In this document: positions 1 through 6,987 of the stretch, one piece after another
Layout: the number at the start of each line of letters is the position of its first letter
Position numbering within the stretch: the first letter of the stretch is position 1
NCBI GenBank assembly: GCA_012728775.1
Contig: JAAYEN010000030.1
Location: 1 to 8,982, forward strand
Length of the DNA: 8,982 nt
Source: Tissierellia bacterium
Lineage (GTDB): Bacteria; Bacillota_A; Clostridia; Tissierellales; Peptoniphilaceae
Reading direction: 5' to 3'
Position numbers and translations under genes: made by a program
Notes under the pieces: model-generated
What the model was told of the DNA's origin: nothing
The model's input: only the letters and a program-made list of their open reading frames with translations
Databases searched by the model: none

Positions 1-1313
1 TGCGAAGTTCTAGGGAACTGGTCCAGAACTATCGTCTTGTTTACCTTATATCCACTTTCCATAAATACTTCCAAATCTCTCACCATAGTTTTTGGATTGC
101 AACTGATGTATAAAAACTGCTCTGGTTTAAAGTCTATAATTTTGGAAATTGCCTTGGGATGAATTCCTTCTCTTGGTGGGTCTATTACTATGATGTCTGG
201 TTTAGCGTCAATTTTTTCTACTTCCTCTAGCACATCTCCTGCTATAAATTCAACATTTTCTATTTTATTTGCAATTGCAGATTTTCTTGCACTCTCAACT
301 GCTTCTTCTATAATCTCTATTCCAATTACTTTTTTAGCTTTTTGTCCTAGTATTTGGGTTATAGTTCCTGTGCCTGAGTATAAGTCAAAGATTATTTTGT
401 CATCGATATTTTCCAAAAGTCCAATCCCTTCGTTGTAAAGCACTTCTGCACTTTTTGTATTTGTTTGGAAAAATGAAAATGGCGTAATTTTAAAATCGAG
501 TCCATTTAATTCTTCTTTAATAAATTCTTCGCCATAGATATTTTCTACTTCTTCTGGAATAACTGCATCTGCAAGGGAGTCATTGTAGGTTATAAACACG
601 CTTTTTATCTCTCCTTCTAAATCCAAAGATAATAAGAAGTTTATAAATGCTTCCTTGTCTATTTTTGTATCTGATGTCGCAACCAAATTTATCAATATTT
701 CTCCAATTTCTGATCTTCTAATGACTAAATGCCTAAGATTTCCTTCTCGAGTCATTTTGTGAAGAAAATCCAGTCCTTGGCTTTCTAGATAATTTCTTGC
801 TTCGCTGCGTATAGTATTAAAATCCTCGTGGACTATTAAACATTCTTCGGTATTTACTATTTCATAAAATCTATTTTTCTTGTGGATTCCCAGTGCCATA
901 GGAGAGCCTTTGTATTCATCTCCAAAGGTGTATTCCATTTTATTTCTATAGGATTTGTAATCGGGACTTTTTACTACTTTGTCTATTTCTATATTGATAG
1001 TTTTAAATAGTTTTCTAATTTGCAATTCTTTATAAGATATTTCTTCATCATATGACATACTTTGGTACACACATCCGCCACAAAATTCTCTGTGAATACA
1101 TCCTTCATAATTTTCTATTTCTGATTTTTCTAATAAAGAATAAATTTTTCCATCTCTATATCCATCACGAATTCTTCCAGGGATAGCTTCTACAACTTGT
1201 CCTACTATTGCTCCTTTTACGTGCATTAATTGATTATCATCGCCATAAGTTCCTATTCCTATATTGGGATAAATCGTATCTATAATTTTTATTGTTTTTA
1301 ATTTTTTAGCCAT
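1..1313 (-). CDS. rlmD: 23S rRNA (uracil-5-)-methyltransferase RlmD/RumA family, 3'-truncated by window edge
   Basis: This gene encodes an S-adenosylmethionine-dependent enzyme that methylates C5 of a uridine in RNA, most likely 23S rRNA; in Firmicutes one such protein (RlmCD) can do both U747 and U1939. My translation gives 437 complete codons, running off the left edge in ...DQFPRTS(H). An N-terminal TRAM-like beta domain spans about residues 1-62. Four cysteines fit a [4Fe-4S] cluster: C72, C78 and C81 (CIHREFCGGC) and C158. The SAM-binding loop DLYSGTG is at 310-316, the VDPPR motif at 377-381, and the catalytic cysteine is C405 in YISCNP. Compared with family members only a handful of C-terminal residues are missing. 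The ATG at 1313-1311 is preceded by AGAGGTGGAG, a good ribosome binding site. The gene is transcribed away from the deacetylase at 1424. The iron-sulfur cysteines favour the RlmD/RumA branch over TrmA; which uridine is modified cannot be read from sequence alone. Confidence 0.93.
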   Translation of the reverse strand, partial: MAKKLKTIKIIDTIYPNIGIGTYGDDNQLMHVKGAIVGQVVEAIPGRIRDGYRDGKIYSLLEKSEIENYEGCIHREFCGGCVYQSMSYDEEISYKELQIRKLFKTINIEIDKVVKSPDYKSYRNKMEYTFGDEYKGSPMALGIHKKNRFYEIVNTEECLIVHEDFNTIRSEARNYLESQGLDFLHKMTREGNLRHLVIRRSEIGEILINLVATSDTKIDKEAFINFLLSLDLEGEIKSVFITYNDSLADAVIPEEVENIYGEEFIKEELNGLDFKITPFSFFQTNTKSAEVLYNEGIGLLENIDDKIIFDLYSGTGTITQILGQKAKKVIGIEIIEEAVESARKSAIANKIENVEFIAGDVLEEVEKIDAKPDIIVIDPPREGIHPKAISKIIDFKPEQFLYISCNPKTMVRDLEVFMESGYKVNKTIVLDQFPRTS

Positions 1314-1329
1314 TCTCCACCTCTGATAT

Positions 1330-1338
1330 ATTTTACCA
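1330..1338 (-). promoter_or_regulatory. Extended -10 promoter for the rRNA methyltransferase gene
   Basis: On the minus strand TGG-TAAAAT reads as an extended -10 element (TGnTAnAAT type), with TAAAAT at 1335-1330. No good -35 lies 16-18 bases upstream, as is common for extended -10 promoters. Transcription would begin near 1323, leaving a leader of only about 10 bases ahead of the ATG at 1313. The call rests on motif match and position only. Confidence 0.4.
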
Positions 1339-1372
1339 TAAAGGAAGATTAAATATTACATTTTGATGAACT

Positions 1373-1402
1373 TAGACGATTTGTGCTTTTTTATGTTATA
1401 AT
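1373..1402 (+). promoter_or_regulatory. Promoter of the polysaccharide deacetylase gene
   Basis: A perfect extended -10 (TGtTATAAT, TATAAT at 1397-1402) follows a partial -35 TAGACG (1373-1378, 4 of 6 matches to TTGACA) with an 18-base spacer. The predicted start near 1409 gives a leader of roughly 15 bases that is essentially just the ribosome binding site AGGAGG (1414-1419), four bases ahead of the ATG at 1424. Confidence 0.7.
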
Positions 1403-1423
1403 ATTTCGGTATGAGGAGGCTTT

Positions 1424-2323
1424 ATGAAGAAAAAAGTTATTATTTTATTATTAGTATTTTTATTATCCTTTCCTGTTTCGGTTTCTGCTGTGAGCGAAAT
1501 AGCTACCATGTCAGTTGAAACTAGATCTAAGATACTCGACGGAGCTAAAACTATAAGTAGGCAAATTGCGGATAAATATGTATTTGATGAGCAAGATGAA
1601 TATGAAGAAGTGACGGATTTATATCCCGATGCAAAAAAAATTCCAATTTTAATGTTTCATGAAGTTGGTTATATGGAGTCTAAGGAATTTAACGACTCAA
1701 ATTATATTCTAAAAGCTAGTTTGGAATCTAAAATGCTCTATCTTTCTTCAAATGGCTATACAACTATTACTATGGCTGATTTATATGATAACTGGACTAA
1801 AGGTACTAAGCTTCCAGAAAAGCCTGTTATTTTGACCTTTGATGATGGATATGCATCTCACTTCACATATGTAAAAGACGTACTAGACAGATTCAATGCA
1901 AAGGGCACATTTTATATTGTTCAAGATAGATTGTTTATGGGTATTGAGAATAGAAATCTAGATGGAGTTAAAGCACTTCACGAAGCTGGCCAAGAAATAG
2001 GTGTACATTCCTATTCACATCCTGACTTTTCTAAAATGACTTATGACGAAATATACAAGGAAGTATCTACTTCAAAGACTTTTTTAGAGGATAATTTAGG
2101 AATAAAACTATCTACTTTTTCATATCCCTACGGAAATTACAATAACGCTGCTATTAAAGTTTTAAAAGATTTAGGATTTAAGACTTCGGTTACTACAAAG
2201 CGTGGCATAGGAGATCCTAATCAATTTCCTGAGGATGCTCAATACAAAATTTCTAGATACAACGTGGATTTTAATACAGATGAGAATAGATTTATTCAAA
2301 TGCTTGAAGGCACTTATAAATAA
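1424..2323 (+). CDS. Secreted polysaccharide deacetylase (NodB homology domain)
   Basis: This is a 299-residue extracellular carbohydrate esterase (CE4/NodB fold, Pfam Polysacc_deac_1), expected to remove N-acetyl groups from a cell-wall or surface glycan; peptidoglycan is a common target in Gram-positives, where deacetylation protects against lysozyme. Residues 1-22 form a classical Sec signal peptide: MKKK, a hydrophobic core, then VSVSA with likely cleavage after A22. After a short linker the domain opens with KIPILMFHEV (72-81). The key motifs are TFDDGY (138-143; D140 likely base, D141 metal ligand), HSYSH (195-199; H195 and H199 metal ligands) and FSYPYG (232-237, the motif-3 equivalent). 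No LPXTG, SLH or other anchor is visible, so the protein is secreted or held by an uncleaved signal. It is monocistronic, with its own promoter and a terminator five bases after the stop. The natural substrate cannot be told from sequence. Confidence 0.93.
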   Translation: MKKKVIILLLVFLLSFPVSVSAVSEIATMSVETRSKILDGAKTISRQIADKYVFDEQDEYEEVTDLYPDAKKIPILMFHEVGYMESKEFNDSNYILKASLESKMLYLSSNGYTTITMADLYDNWTKGTKLPEKPVILTFDDGYASHFTYVKDVLDRFNAKGTFYIVQDRLFMGIENRNLDGVKALHEAGQEIGVHSYSHPDFSKMTYDEIYKEVSTSKTFLEDNLGIKLSTFSYPYGNYNNAAIKVLKDLGFKTSVTTKRGIGDPNQFPEDAQYKISRYNVDFNTDENRFIQMLEGTYK

Positions 2324-2327
2324 AAAC

Positions 2328-2370
2328 AAGGCGTTCGCTGAAAATGCGAATCGCCTTATTTTTTTATTTT
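2328..2370. terminator. Bidirectional intrinsic terminator between convergent genes
   Basis: An 11-bp stem with a single bulged T (AAGGCG-TTCGC at 2328-2338 paired with GCGAA-T-CGCCTT at 2346-2357) closes a 7-base loop. On the plus strand it is followed by seven T, then ATTTT, ending the deacetylase transcript. On the minus strand the same hairpin is followed by GTTTTTATTT, so it should also end the ABC operon. The stop codon of the permease gene (2366-2364) lies inside the plus-strand T tract. Confidence 0.9.
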
Positions 2371-3635
2371 CTTTTAAATTTTTTTCTTATCTTATTCGAA
2401 AGCTTATCTCGATTTCCATAATTAAGTGAAGCACTTCTATAAATTCTCACTGAAATAGCCGATAGAATAAGTGTTGTGACCAAAAGTATTCCAAAAGATA
2501 TTCCCACTTCCATCAGTGTCATATCTGTAATTGCATACCTAGTATGAATTACAAACATAGAACTAAATGGAATAAAGCTGAGTATCTTCAATACGATATT
2601 ATCAGGATCTGGAAGTGATAGAGCAAATACAGTTGCTAAATATACTAGCACTACTATTATCATAATAGGTCCAAGTGCTGTGTTTATTTCTTCCGTATTG
2701 GAAACTGTCGCTCCTAAAGCTGCATAAATATAAAGATAAAGAATATATCCCACGATGAAGAATGCTAAGAAAATCAAAATTACTATTGGGTCTAATGTGA
2801 AATTAAGTTTAGATAATGTCTCTAATAGCGTGTCTATAGAGTCTTTATTAATTATCAATCCAACTATTACAGATACTACAACGGCAAGTAACGTCACTAT
2901 ACTTTGGACAAAGCTCGCAAGCACCTTCCCATGAATTAAATTTCTAGAATCTGTGCTGGTAATCAATAACTCCATAGTACGGTCATTTTTCTCTCTGGCT
3001 ACATTCATAGATGCGATTTGCCCATTCATCAAAATCGTTATATAAATCATCATGCTTAAAAATGTTCCTATGCCAGTTGCTATTGAAGTATCTCCTCTTA
3101 AAGATTCTACTTCTGTATTAATCTTTACATTATATTCTATTTCATTTATCTCTTGTAGTGTAATTCCTCTTTCTTGCAGCTTCTGATCGACTAAGTACTC
3201 TTTGAGAGTCTCTGAGTATCTGTCAATACCAACTCCAAATGTAGGAGCCTTGTCATAAATTACTTTAATATTATTTTCATTTTTAAAACTTAATCCAGCA
3301 TCCACTTCATGATTTGATATAGATTTTTTCATTTCCTCTTCTGAACTATATTCTGTAATTCTATAGTTTTTAAAAATATCTTTTAGAGTTTTCGTGTCGT
3401 AATCACTATCTTCAGTTACTACCCCTATATGCTCAAGATGAGACTCTCCAGTTTGTGATGGAATATATTCTGAAAACTGCTCTTGAAAACCTTGACCCAT
3501 ATCTGAAAATCCAAATCTAAACATTAAGGATCCTGCCAAAATTATGGCAACAAAAATCAATGTTGATACTATAAAGGTTTTAGATTTTAGCGTGGATTTT
3601 AATTCGTATTTGAATACTGTAAGAATTTTATTCAT
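2364..3635 (-). CDS. ABC-2 type transporter permease, NatB/YhaP-like
   Basis: This is the membrane subunit of an ABC exporter; it pairs with the ATPase encoded just upstream and overlapping it. I start it at the ATG at 3635-3633 (MNKILTVFKYEL, 423 residues) because AGGTG lies six bases ahead; an in-frame GTG at 3644 adds three residues but has no ribosome binding site. The topology is typical of the ABC2_membrane_3/NatB family: an amphipathic start, one membrane helix (about residues 20-40), a large extracytoplasmic loop of about 140 residues, then a cluster of about five hydrophobic helices between 185 and 400. The cytoplasmic stretch MNVAREKNDRTMELL in the middle is a coupling-type motif common to this family. 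The C-terminus is strongly basic (NKIRKKFKRK). Relatives include NatB (Na+ export) and B. subtilis YhaP; the substrate here is unknown. Confidence 0.9.
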   Translation of the reverse strand: MNKILTVFKYELKSTLKSKTFIVSTLIFVAIILAGSLMFRFGFSDMGQGFQEQFSEYIPSQTGESHLEHIGVVTEDSDYDTKTLKDIFKNYRITEYSSEEEMKKSISNHEVDAGLSFKNENNIKVIYDKAPTFGVGIDRYSETLKEYLVDQKLQERGITLQEINEIEYNVKINTEVESLRGDTSIATGIGTFLSMMIYITILMNGQIASMNVAREKNDRTMELLITSTDSRNLIHGKVLASFVQSIVTLLAVVVSVIVGLIINKDSIDTLLETLSKLNFTLDPIVILIFLAFFIVGYILYLYIYAALGATVSNTEEINTALGPIMIIVVLVYLATVFALSLPDPDNIVLKILSFIPFSSMFVIHTRYAITDMTLMEVGISFGILLVTTLILSAISVRIYRSASLNYGNRDKLSNKIRKKFKRK

Positions 3636-4539
3636 TTCGTTCACCTACCGATTGGATAAAAATGTCATAGACTGATGGTTCATATTCTCCAAAATTTTTT
3701 ATCTCAATACCAATGTCCAGTAATTCTTGTAGAAAATCACTTTTATTTTTATCAAATAAATTGATGGCCAGCTCATTTTCAGTCTTGCTCATTTCAATTT
3801 CTTCAATCTGTGAACGCAAATACATTTCTAAGGTACCTAAATTCATCTTCTCTGCAGATAAAGTTACTCTGCCGCCGCTCATCTCTTTTTTTATATTTTC
3901 AATAGAATCAGAAACGACGATGTTTCCACTTTCTATAATAGTTAGTTCTTCACACATTTCTTCTACATATCCCATTTGATGAGAAGAAAATATCAGATAA
4001 TTTCCAGCATCAGTGATCTCTTTTACTAAGTCTCTGAGTATTTTGGAATTAACTGGATCTAGACCAGAAAATGGCTCATCTAAAATTACTATCTCAGGAT
4101 TATTCATAAGCGCTTGGACTATTTGTACTTTTTGTTGGTTTCCTTTTGAGAGAGTTTCTAATTTTTTATCAGCATATTCAGATAGCTCTACTTTTTCTAA
4201 CAATTCCAAAATGTTTTTTTTAGCAATTTCTCCATCGATACCTTTTAGCTTTGAAAAATATATTAATTGCTCTAAAATTTTATGCTTTTGATACAGCCCT
4301 CTCTCCTCTGGCAAATATCCAACTCTAAAATCTCTTACATTAAAGGGTCTATCGCCTATAGTAACACTACCTGAATCAAAACGAAATACGTCCATAAATC
4401 CTCTTATAGTAGTGGTTTTGCCTGCACCATTTCGACCTAAAAATGCCATAGGTTTTCCAGGAGTTACCTCAAATGTAACGCCATGGAGTATTTCTGTATC
4501 TCCGTAGCTCTTGTAGAGATTTTGAAATTTTATACTCAT
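3628..4539 (-). CDS. ABC transporter ATP-binding protein, NatA/YhaQ-like
   Basis: This is the cytoplasmic ATPase that powers the partner permease. I chose the ATG at 4539 (MSIKFQNLYKSYG, 303 residues) because AAAGGAGG sits five bases upstream; a start 24 codons earlier lies upstream of the predicted promoter start and has no ribosome binding site. All nucleotide-binding motifs are intact: Walker A GRNGAGKT (35-42), signature LSKGNQQ (130-136; a variant of LSGGQ usual in NatA relatives), Walker B IVILDEP (150-156, with D154 and catalytic E155), D-loop SGLD (158-161) and H-loop H187. The Q-loop region reads VGYLPEERGLY, as in the YhaQ/NatA group. Residues after about 215 form the C-terminal accessory region (DUF4162-like). 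Its stop overlaps the permease ATG by eight bases (ATGAATAA), so translation is probably coupled. Export of Na+, a drug, a peptide or a lipid cannot be distinguished. Confidence 0.93.
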   Translation of the reverse strand: MSIKFQNLYKSYGDTEILHGVTFEVTPGKPMAFLGRNGAGKTTTIRGFMDVFRFDSGSVTIGDRPFNVRDFRVGYLPEERGLYQKHKILEQLIYFSKLKGIDGEIAKKNILELLEKVELSEYADKKLETLSKGNQQKVQIVQALMNNPEIVILDEPFSGLDPVNSKILRDLVKEITDAGNYLIFSSHQMGYVEEMCEELTIIESGNIVVSDSIENIKKEMSGGRVTLSAEKMNLGTLEMYLRSQIEEIEMSKTENELAINLFDKNKSDFLQELLDIGIEIKNFGEYEPSVYDIFIQSVGERNE

Positions 4540-4560
4540 ATATGCCTCCTTTACAAAAGC

Positions 4561-4580
4561 ATTTAGAATTTTATCTAAAT
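4561..4580. promoter_or_regulatory. Palindrome at the ABC operon transcription start, possible operator
   Basis: A perfect inverted repeat (ATTTAGA, six-base spacer, TCTAAAT) begins two bases downstream of the predicted -10 box (4583-4588) and covers the expected transcription start near 4576. This is where a repressor dimer would block initiation. The sequence is AT-rich, so chance is a real alternative, and no regulator gene lies next to the operon within the window. Confidence 0.35.
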
Positions 4581-4582
4581 AG

Positions 4583-4611
4583 ATTTTATCACATACATTA
4601 CTACAATTCAA
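4583..4611 (-). promoter_or_regulatory. Promoter of the ABC exporter operon
   Basis: On the minus strand TTGAAT (4611-4606) and TAAAAT (4588-4583) are separated by exactly 17 bases, and the -10 carries the extended TGn element (TGaTAAAAT). Transcription should begin near 4576, about 37 bases ahead of the ATPase ATG at 4539. Confidence 0.75.
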
Positions 4612-4652
4612 TTTTATTCTTTAATGCTTAAATTTTCAATGTTTTTAAATCT

Positions 4653-4684
4653 AAAAAATGTGGCAAGACTCATCTCACCACATT
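4653..4684 (-). terminator. Intrinsic terminator downstream of nrdJ
   Basis: Read on the minus strand, AATGTGG-TGAGA (4684-4673) pairs with TCTTG-CCACATT (4668-4657) around the loop TGAG, a 12-bp stem with two G-U wobbles, followed by T residues down to 4653. The two wobbles become mismatches (C-A, A-C) if the plus strand is transcribed, so the structure fits minus-strand termination of nrdJ. It lies about 18 bases after the nrdJ stop and separates it from the ABC operon promoter. Confidence 0.88.
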
Positions 4685-4701
4685 AATTATAAATTTTAAT
4701 T

Positions 4702-6822
4702 TTATATCGCACAAGGACTATAACCGCAGTCTTGACATTCTTCACAACCGCCAGATACGTTCATAGTTCCACCACACATTGGGCACACTCCTGGATTTTC
4801 TTCTAACTCTTTTACTATCTCTCTATTCAACTCATCTTGTAGTTCTTGAATTCTAGATCTTTTTGTAGAGTCTGTTGTCAAAATTCCAGCTCTATCACAA
4901 CCATCTCTATAAATCGTTATACCTTTTACGCCTTTTTCCCAAGCGTATTTGTAAAGATCTTCTACTTCTTCCACTGTAAATTCATTAGGAACATTTACTG
5001 TAGACGAGATACTAGCATCTATAAATTTTTGGAAAGCTGATTGCACATCAATTCTCTTTTTGTAATCTAATTTGTCCGCTGTTGTAATAAAACTTGGAAG
5101 TTCGTCATCAGAACTGAGGTCATTTGCATTCATATATTTTCTAACAATGTCAGAATAGACTTTGTAATACGTATCTACTCCGTGGATTGACTCAGTTTTT
5201 CTAGTATAAGATACTTGGAACAACGGCTCTACCCCATTGCTACATCCTATCAAAGTAGAAATACTTCCTGTCGGTGCAATTGTAAGAAGCTGAGAATTTC
5301 TAAGTCCATGTTCTTTTATAAGTTCCAAGACATCATTGTCTGCATTATGAAGTAAGAATGGGCTTTTAAGAACATACTCTGGATTATAATCTGGGTATGG
5401 TCCTTCTTCTTTTGCAAGTAGCGCAGAAGCTCTTAATGCTTCGTTTATTAATAATCGTCCTATTTGGTTAATTAGGTTGATGGACTCTTCTGAACCATAC
5501 TCTACGCCTAATTTTATAAAGGCATCAGCAAGTCCCATGATACCAAGTCCTATTTGGCGAAGTTTAGCTCCTACTTCTCGTTGTTCTTCTAATGGATGAA
5601 GAGCCATATTTTCATCTAAAACTCCATTTAGATAATTAACACCTTCTCTGACCAATTTGCCAAATTTTTCAAATTCAAATCTCGCATAAATTGTAAATGG
5701 ATGAGTTACAAATTCACCTAAGTTTATACTACCTAAATTACAGCTTCCATAAGCTGGAAGTGGTTCTTCGGCACAGGGATTTACACCAGCATATTCGAAA
5801 TTAGGATCTTCGCTCATCAAATGCCACGTTTTTATTCTATCCCAATAAAGTATTCCTGGTTCAGCCATTCTCCAGTTATTGTACGCTAATTTTCTAAAGA
5901 TTTCATTGGCGTCAACTTCTTTTTCAATATTTTCTCCAGATGTTTCCACCTCGAAATGAAGTTTGAAAGGTTTCTTTTCAGTTACTGCATTCATGAATTC
6001 ATCATTTACATTTACTGAAATATTTGCACTCGTCACTTTCTCTAAATTGCTTTTCACATCGATAAATTCTTCAATGTCAGGGTGGGTGCAATCCATGTTA
6101 AGCATTAAAGCTCCACGTCTTCCCTTCATTCCAATCAATGCTGTAGTTTGAGCAAATAAATCCATGAATGAAACTGCACCTGTAGTCGTAGAAGCTGCGT
6201 TATTTACTCTTGCTCCTCTGGGTCTTAGTTTGGAAATATTTAATCCCACTCCGCCGCCATAGCTATATGTTCTAGCTAGGTGTTTTGCTGTATCATAAAT
6301 TTCTTCTATACTATCTCCAACTTTTGGAAGAACGTAGCAATTTGAAAGTGTAATTTTTTTGCCAAATTTATCCAATCCTCTGCCTGCCAAGATTCTGCCA
6401 GCTGGCATAAAGCGCTTGTCTTTAATGGCTTTTTTTATTGCCTCATTATTTCCGCTAACTCTGTTTAAAAATTCTTCAAAGTTTTCAGAGTCATATCTAT
6501 ATTTTTTCTCATAGATATCTCTTTGAAGATCTGACATATCCCAGCCTTCACGTCTTAATTTTTCACGTTCCTGTCTGTAGATTATATATTTCTTAGCCAC
6601 ATCTGGTCGAACTTTCATAAGTTCCAGCTCAACCTCGTCCTGGATAGTTTCTATATGAAGCTCTTCATCACCTTCGTGCTTTTGTGAAATAGTATTTGCT
6701 ATCTGTTTGGATATGGCCTCATCTATTCCCTCTTCAGTCTCTGCCATAGCTTTTTCGATTGCTATTACTATTTTATCTTGTTCAAACTCTACTAAATTCC
6801 CATTTCTTTTTCTAACTTGCAC
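4702..6822 (-). CDS. nrdJ: Adenosylcobalamin-dependent (class II) ribonucleotide reductase
   Basis: The 706-residue enzyme makes deoxyribonucleotides from ribonucleotides using a thiyl radical generated from adenosylcobalamin, with no need for oxygen or a separate radical-storing subunit; accordingly no nrdB-like gene is nearby. An ATP-cone domain covers about residues 1-90 (MQVRKRNGNLVEF...), indicating allosteric control by ATP/dATP. Catalytic features are C162 (LSNCYVLP) and C361 (YGSCNLGSINL) as the reducible pair, and N348, C350 (thiyl radical) and E352 in NPCAEE. Class II-type motifs include YGGGVGLNISKLRPRG (188-203) and APTGS (516-520). The tail holds six cysteines in CPMCG...CEECQDCGYSPC (680-704), a zinc-ribbon-like end typical of this NrdJ group and probably used in re-reduction. 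It starts with GTG (6822-6820), supported by GGGAGG six bases upstream. It is bounded by terminators on both sides, so it is monocistronic, and it is probably under NrdR control. Confidence 0.95.
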   Translation of the reverse strand: MQVRKRNGNLVEFEQDKIVIAIEKAMAETEEGIDEAISKQIANTISQKHEGDEELHIETIQDEVELELMKVRPDVAKKYIIYRQEREKLRREGWDMSDLQRDIYEKKYRYDSENFEEFLNRVSGNNEAIKKAIKDKRFMPAGRILAGRGLDKFGKKITLSNCYVLPKVGDSIEEIYDTAKHLARTYSYGGGVGLNISKLRPRGARVNNAASTTTGAVSFMDLFAQTTALIGMKGRRGALMLNMDCTHPDIEEFIDVKSNLEKVTSANISVNVNDEFMNAVTEKKPFKLHFEVETSGENIEKEVDANEIFRKLAYNNWRMAEPGILYWDRIKTWHLMSEDPNFEYAGVNPCAEEPLPAYGSCNLGSINLGEFVTHPFTIYARFEFEKFGKLVREGVNYLNGVLDENMALHPLEEQREVGAKLRQIGLGIMGLADAFIKLGVEYGSEESINLINQIGRLLINEALRASALLAKEEGPYPDYNPEYVLKSPFLLHNADNDVLELIKEHGLRNSQLLTIAPTGSISTLIGCSNGVEPLFQVSYTRKTESIHGVDTYYKVYSDIVRKYMNANDLSSDDELPSFITTADKLDYKKRIDVQSAFQKFIDASISSTVNVPNEFTVEEVEDLYKYAWEKGVKGITIYRDGCDRAGILTTDSTKRSRIQELQDELNREIVKELEENPGVCPMCGGTMNVSGGCEECQDCGYSPCAI

Positions 6823-6832
6823 GTTTTGCCTC

Positions 6833-6848
6833 CCACTATATATTGTGT
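6833..6848 (-). promoter_or_regulatory. NrdR box upstream of nrdJ
   Basis: On the minus strand ACACAATATATAGTGG matches the published NrdR consensus acaCwAtATaTwGtgt at 15 of 16 positions; only the last base differs. NrdR is the ATP-cone/zinc-ribbon repressor that controls ribonucleotide reductase genes in most bacteria. The box ends on the nrdJ ribosome binding site (GGGAGG, 6834-6829) and begins 26 bases before the GTG start, a typical repressor position. The nrdR gene itself is not in this window. Confidence 0.82.
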
Positions 6849-6912
6849 TTTAATTTAATTTTCATTGTACAAACTACTATATCATAGGCGAGGTTCAATG
6901 ACAATAATAAAA

Positions 6913-6955
6913 AAACAAAAAGTTGCATGGAAAGTTTTTCTCCAATGCAACCTTT
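6913..6955 (-). terminator. Intrinsic terminator downstream of the ECF S-component gene
   Basis: On the minus strand GTTGCAT (6951-6945) pairs with ATGCAAC (6928-6922). The inner stem continues as GGAGA/TTTCC after one bulged T, and the outer stem extends through G-U and A-T pairs into the T tract (TTTTTGTTTTTTT). It starts about 33 bases after the S-component stop and insulates nrdJ from upstream transcription. Confidence 0.87.
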
Positions 6956-6987
6956 GATATCTACTACTTAGTTTAAAAATAGTCTTT

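Noticed and set aside
190..438. Open plus-strand frame of 82 codons opposite the rRNA methyltransferase
   Set aside because: It lies wholly antisense to conserved SAM-binding and catalytic codons of the methyltransferase, has no ribosome binding site, and has low-complexity Ser/Ile/Phe composition typical of an antisense shadow.
2235..2429. Small plus-strand frame overlapping the deacetylase end and the terminator
   Set aside because: It is out of frame within the deacetylase gene, runs through the terminator hairpin and has no ribosome binding site.
3713..4291. Two plus-strand open frames opposite the ABC ATPase gene
   Set aside because: Both are antisense to intact Walker, signature and accessory-domain coding sequence and show no family resemblance.
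4540..4611. Longer ATPase start 24 codons upstream (MNCSNVCDK...)
   Set aside because: That region contains the promoter and predicted transcription start, has no ribosome binding site at the upstream ATG, and does not resemble ABC ATPase N-termini.
6850..6900. A defined sigma-A promoter for nrdJ
   Set aside because: TTGAAC, TTGTAC, TATGAT and TACAAT are all present, but no -35/-10 pair has acceptable 16-18 base spacing, so no confident promoter is called.
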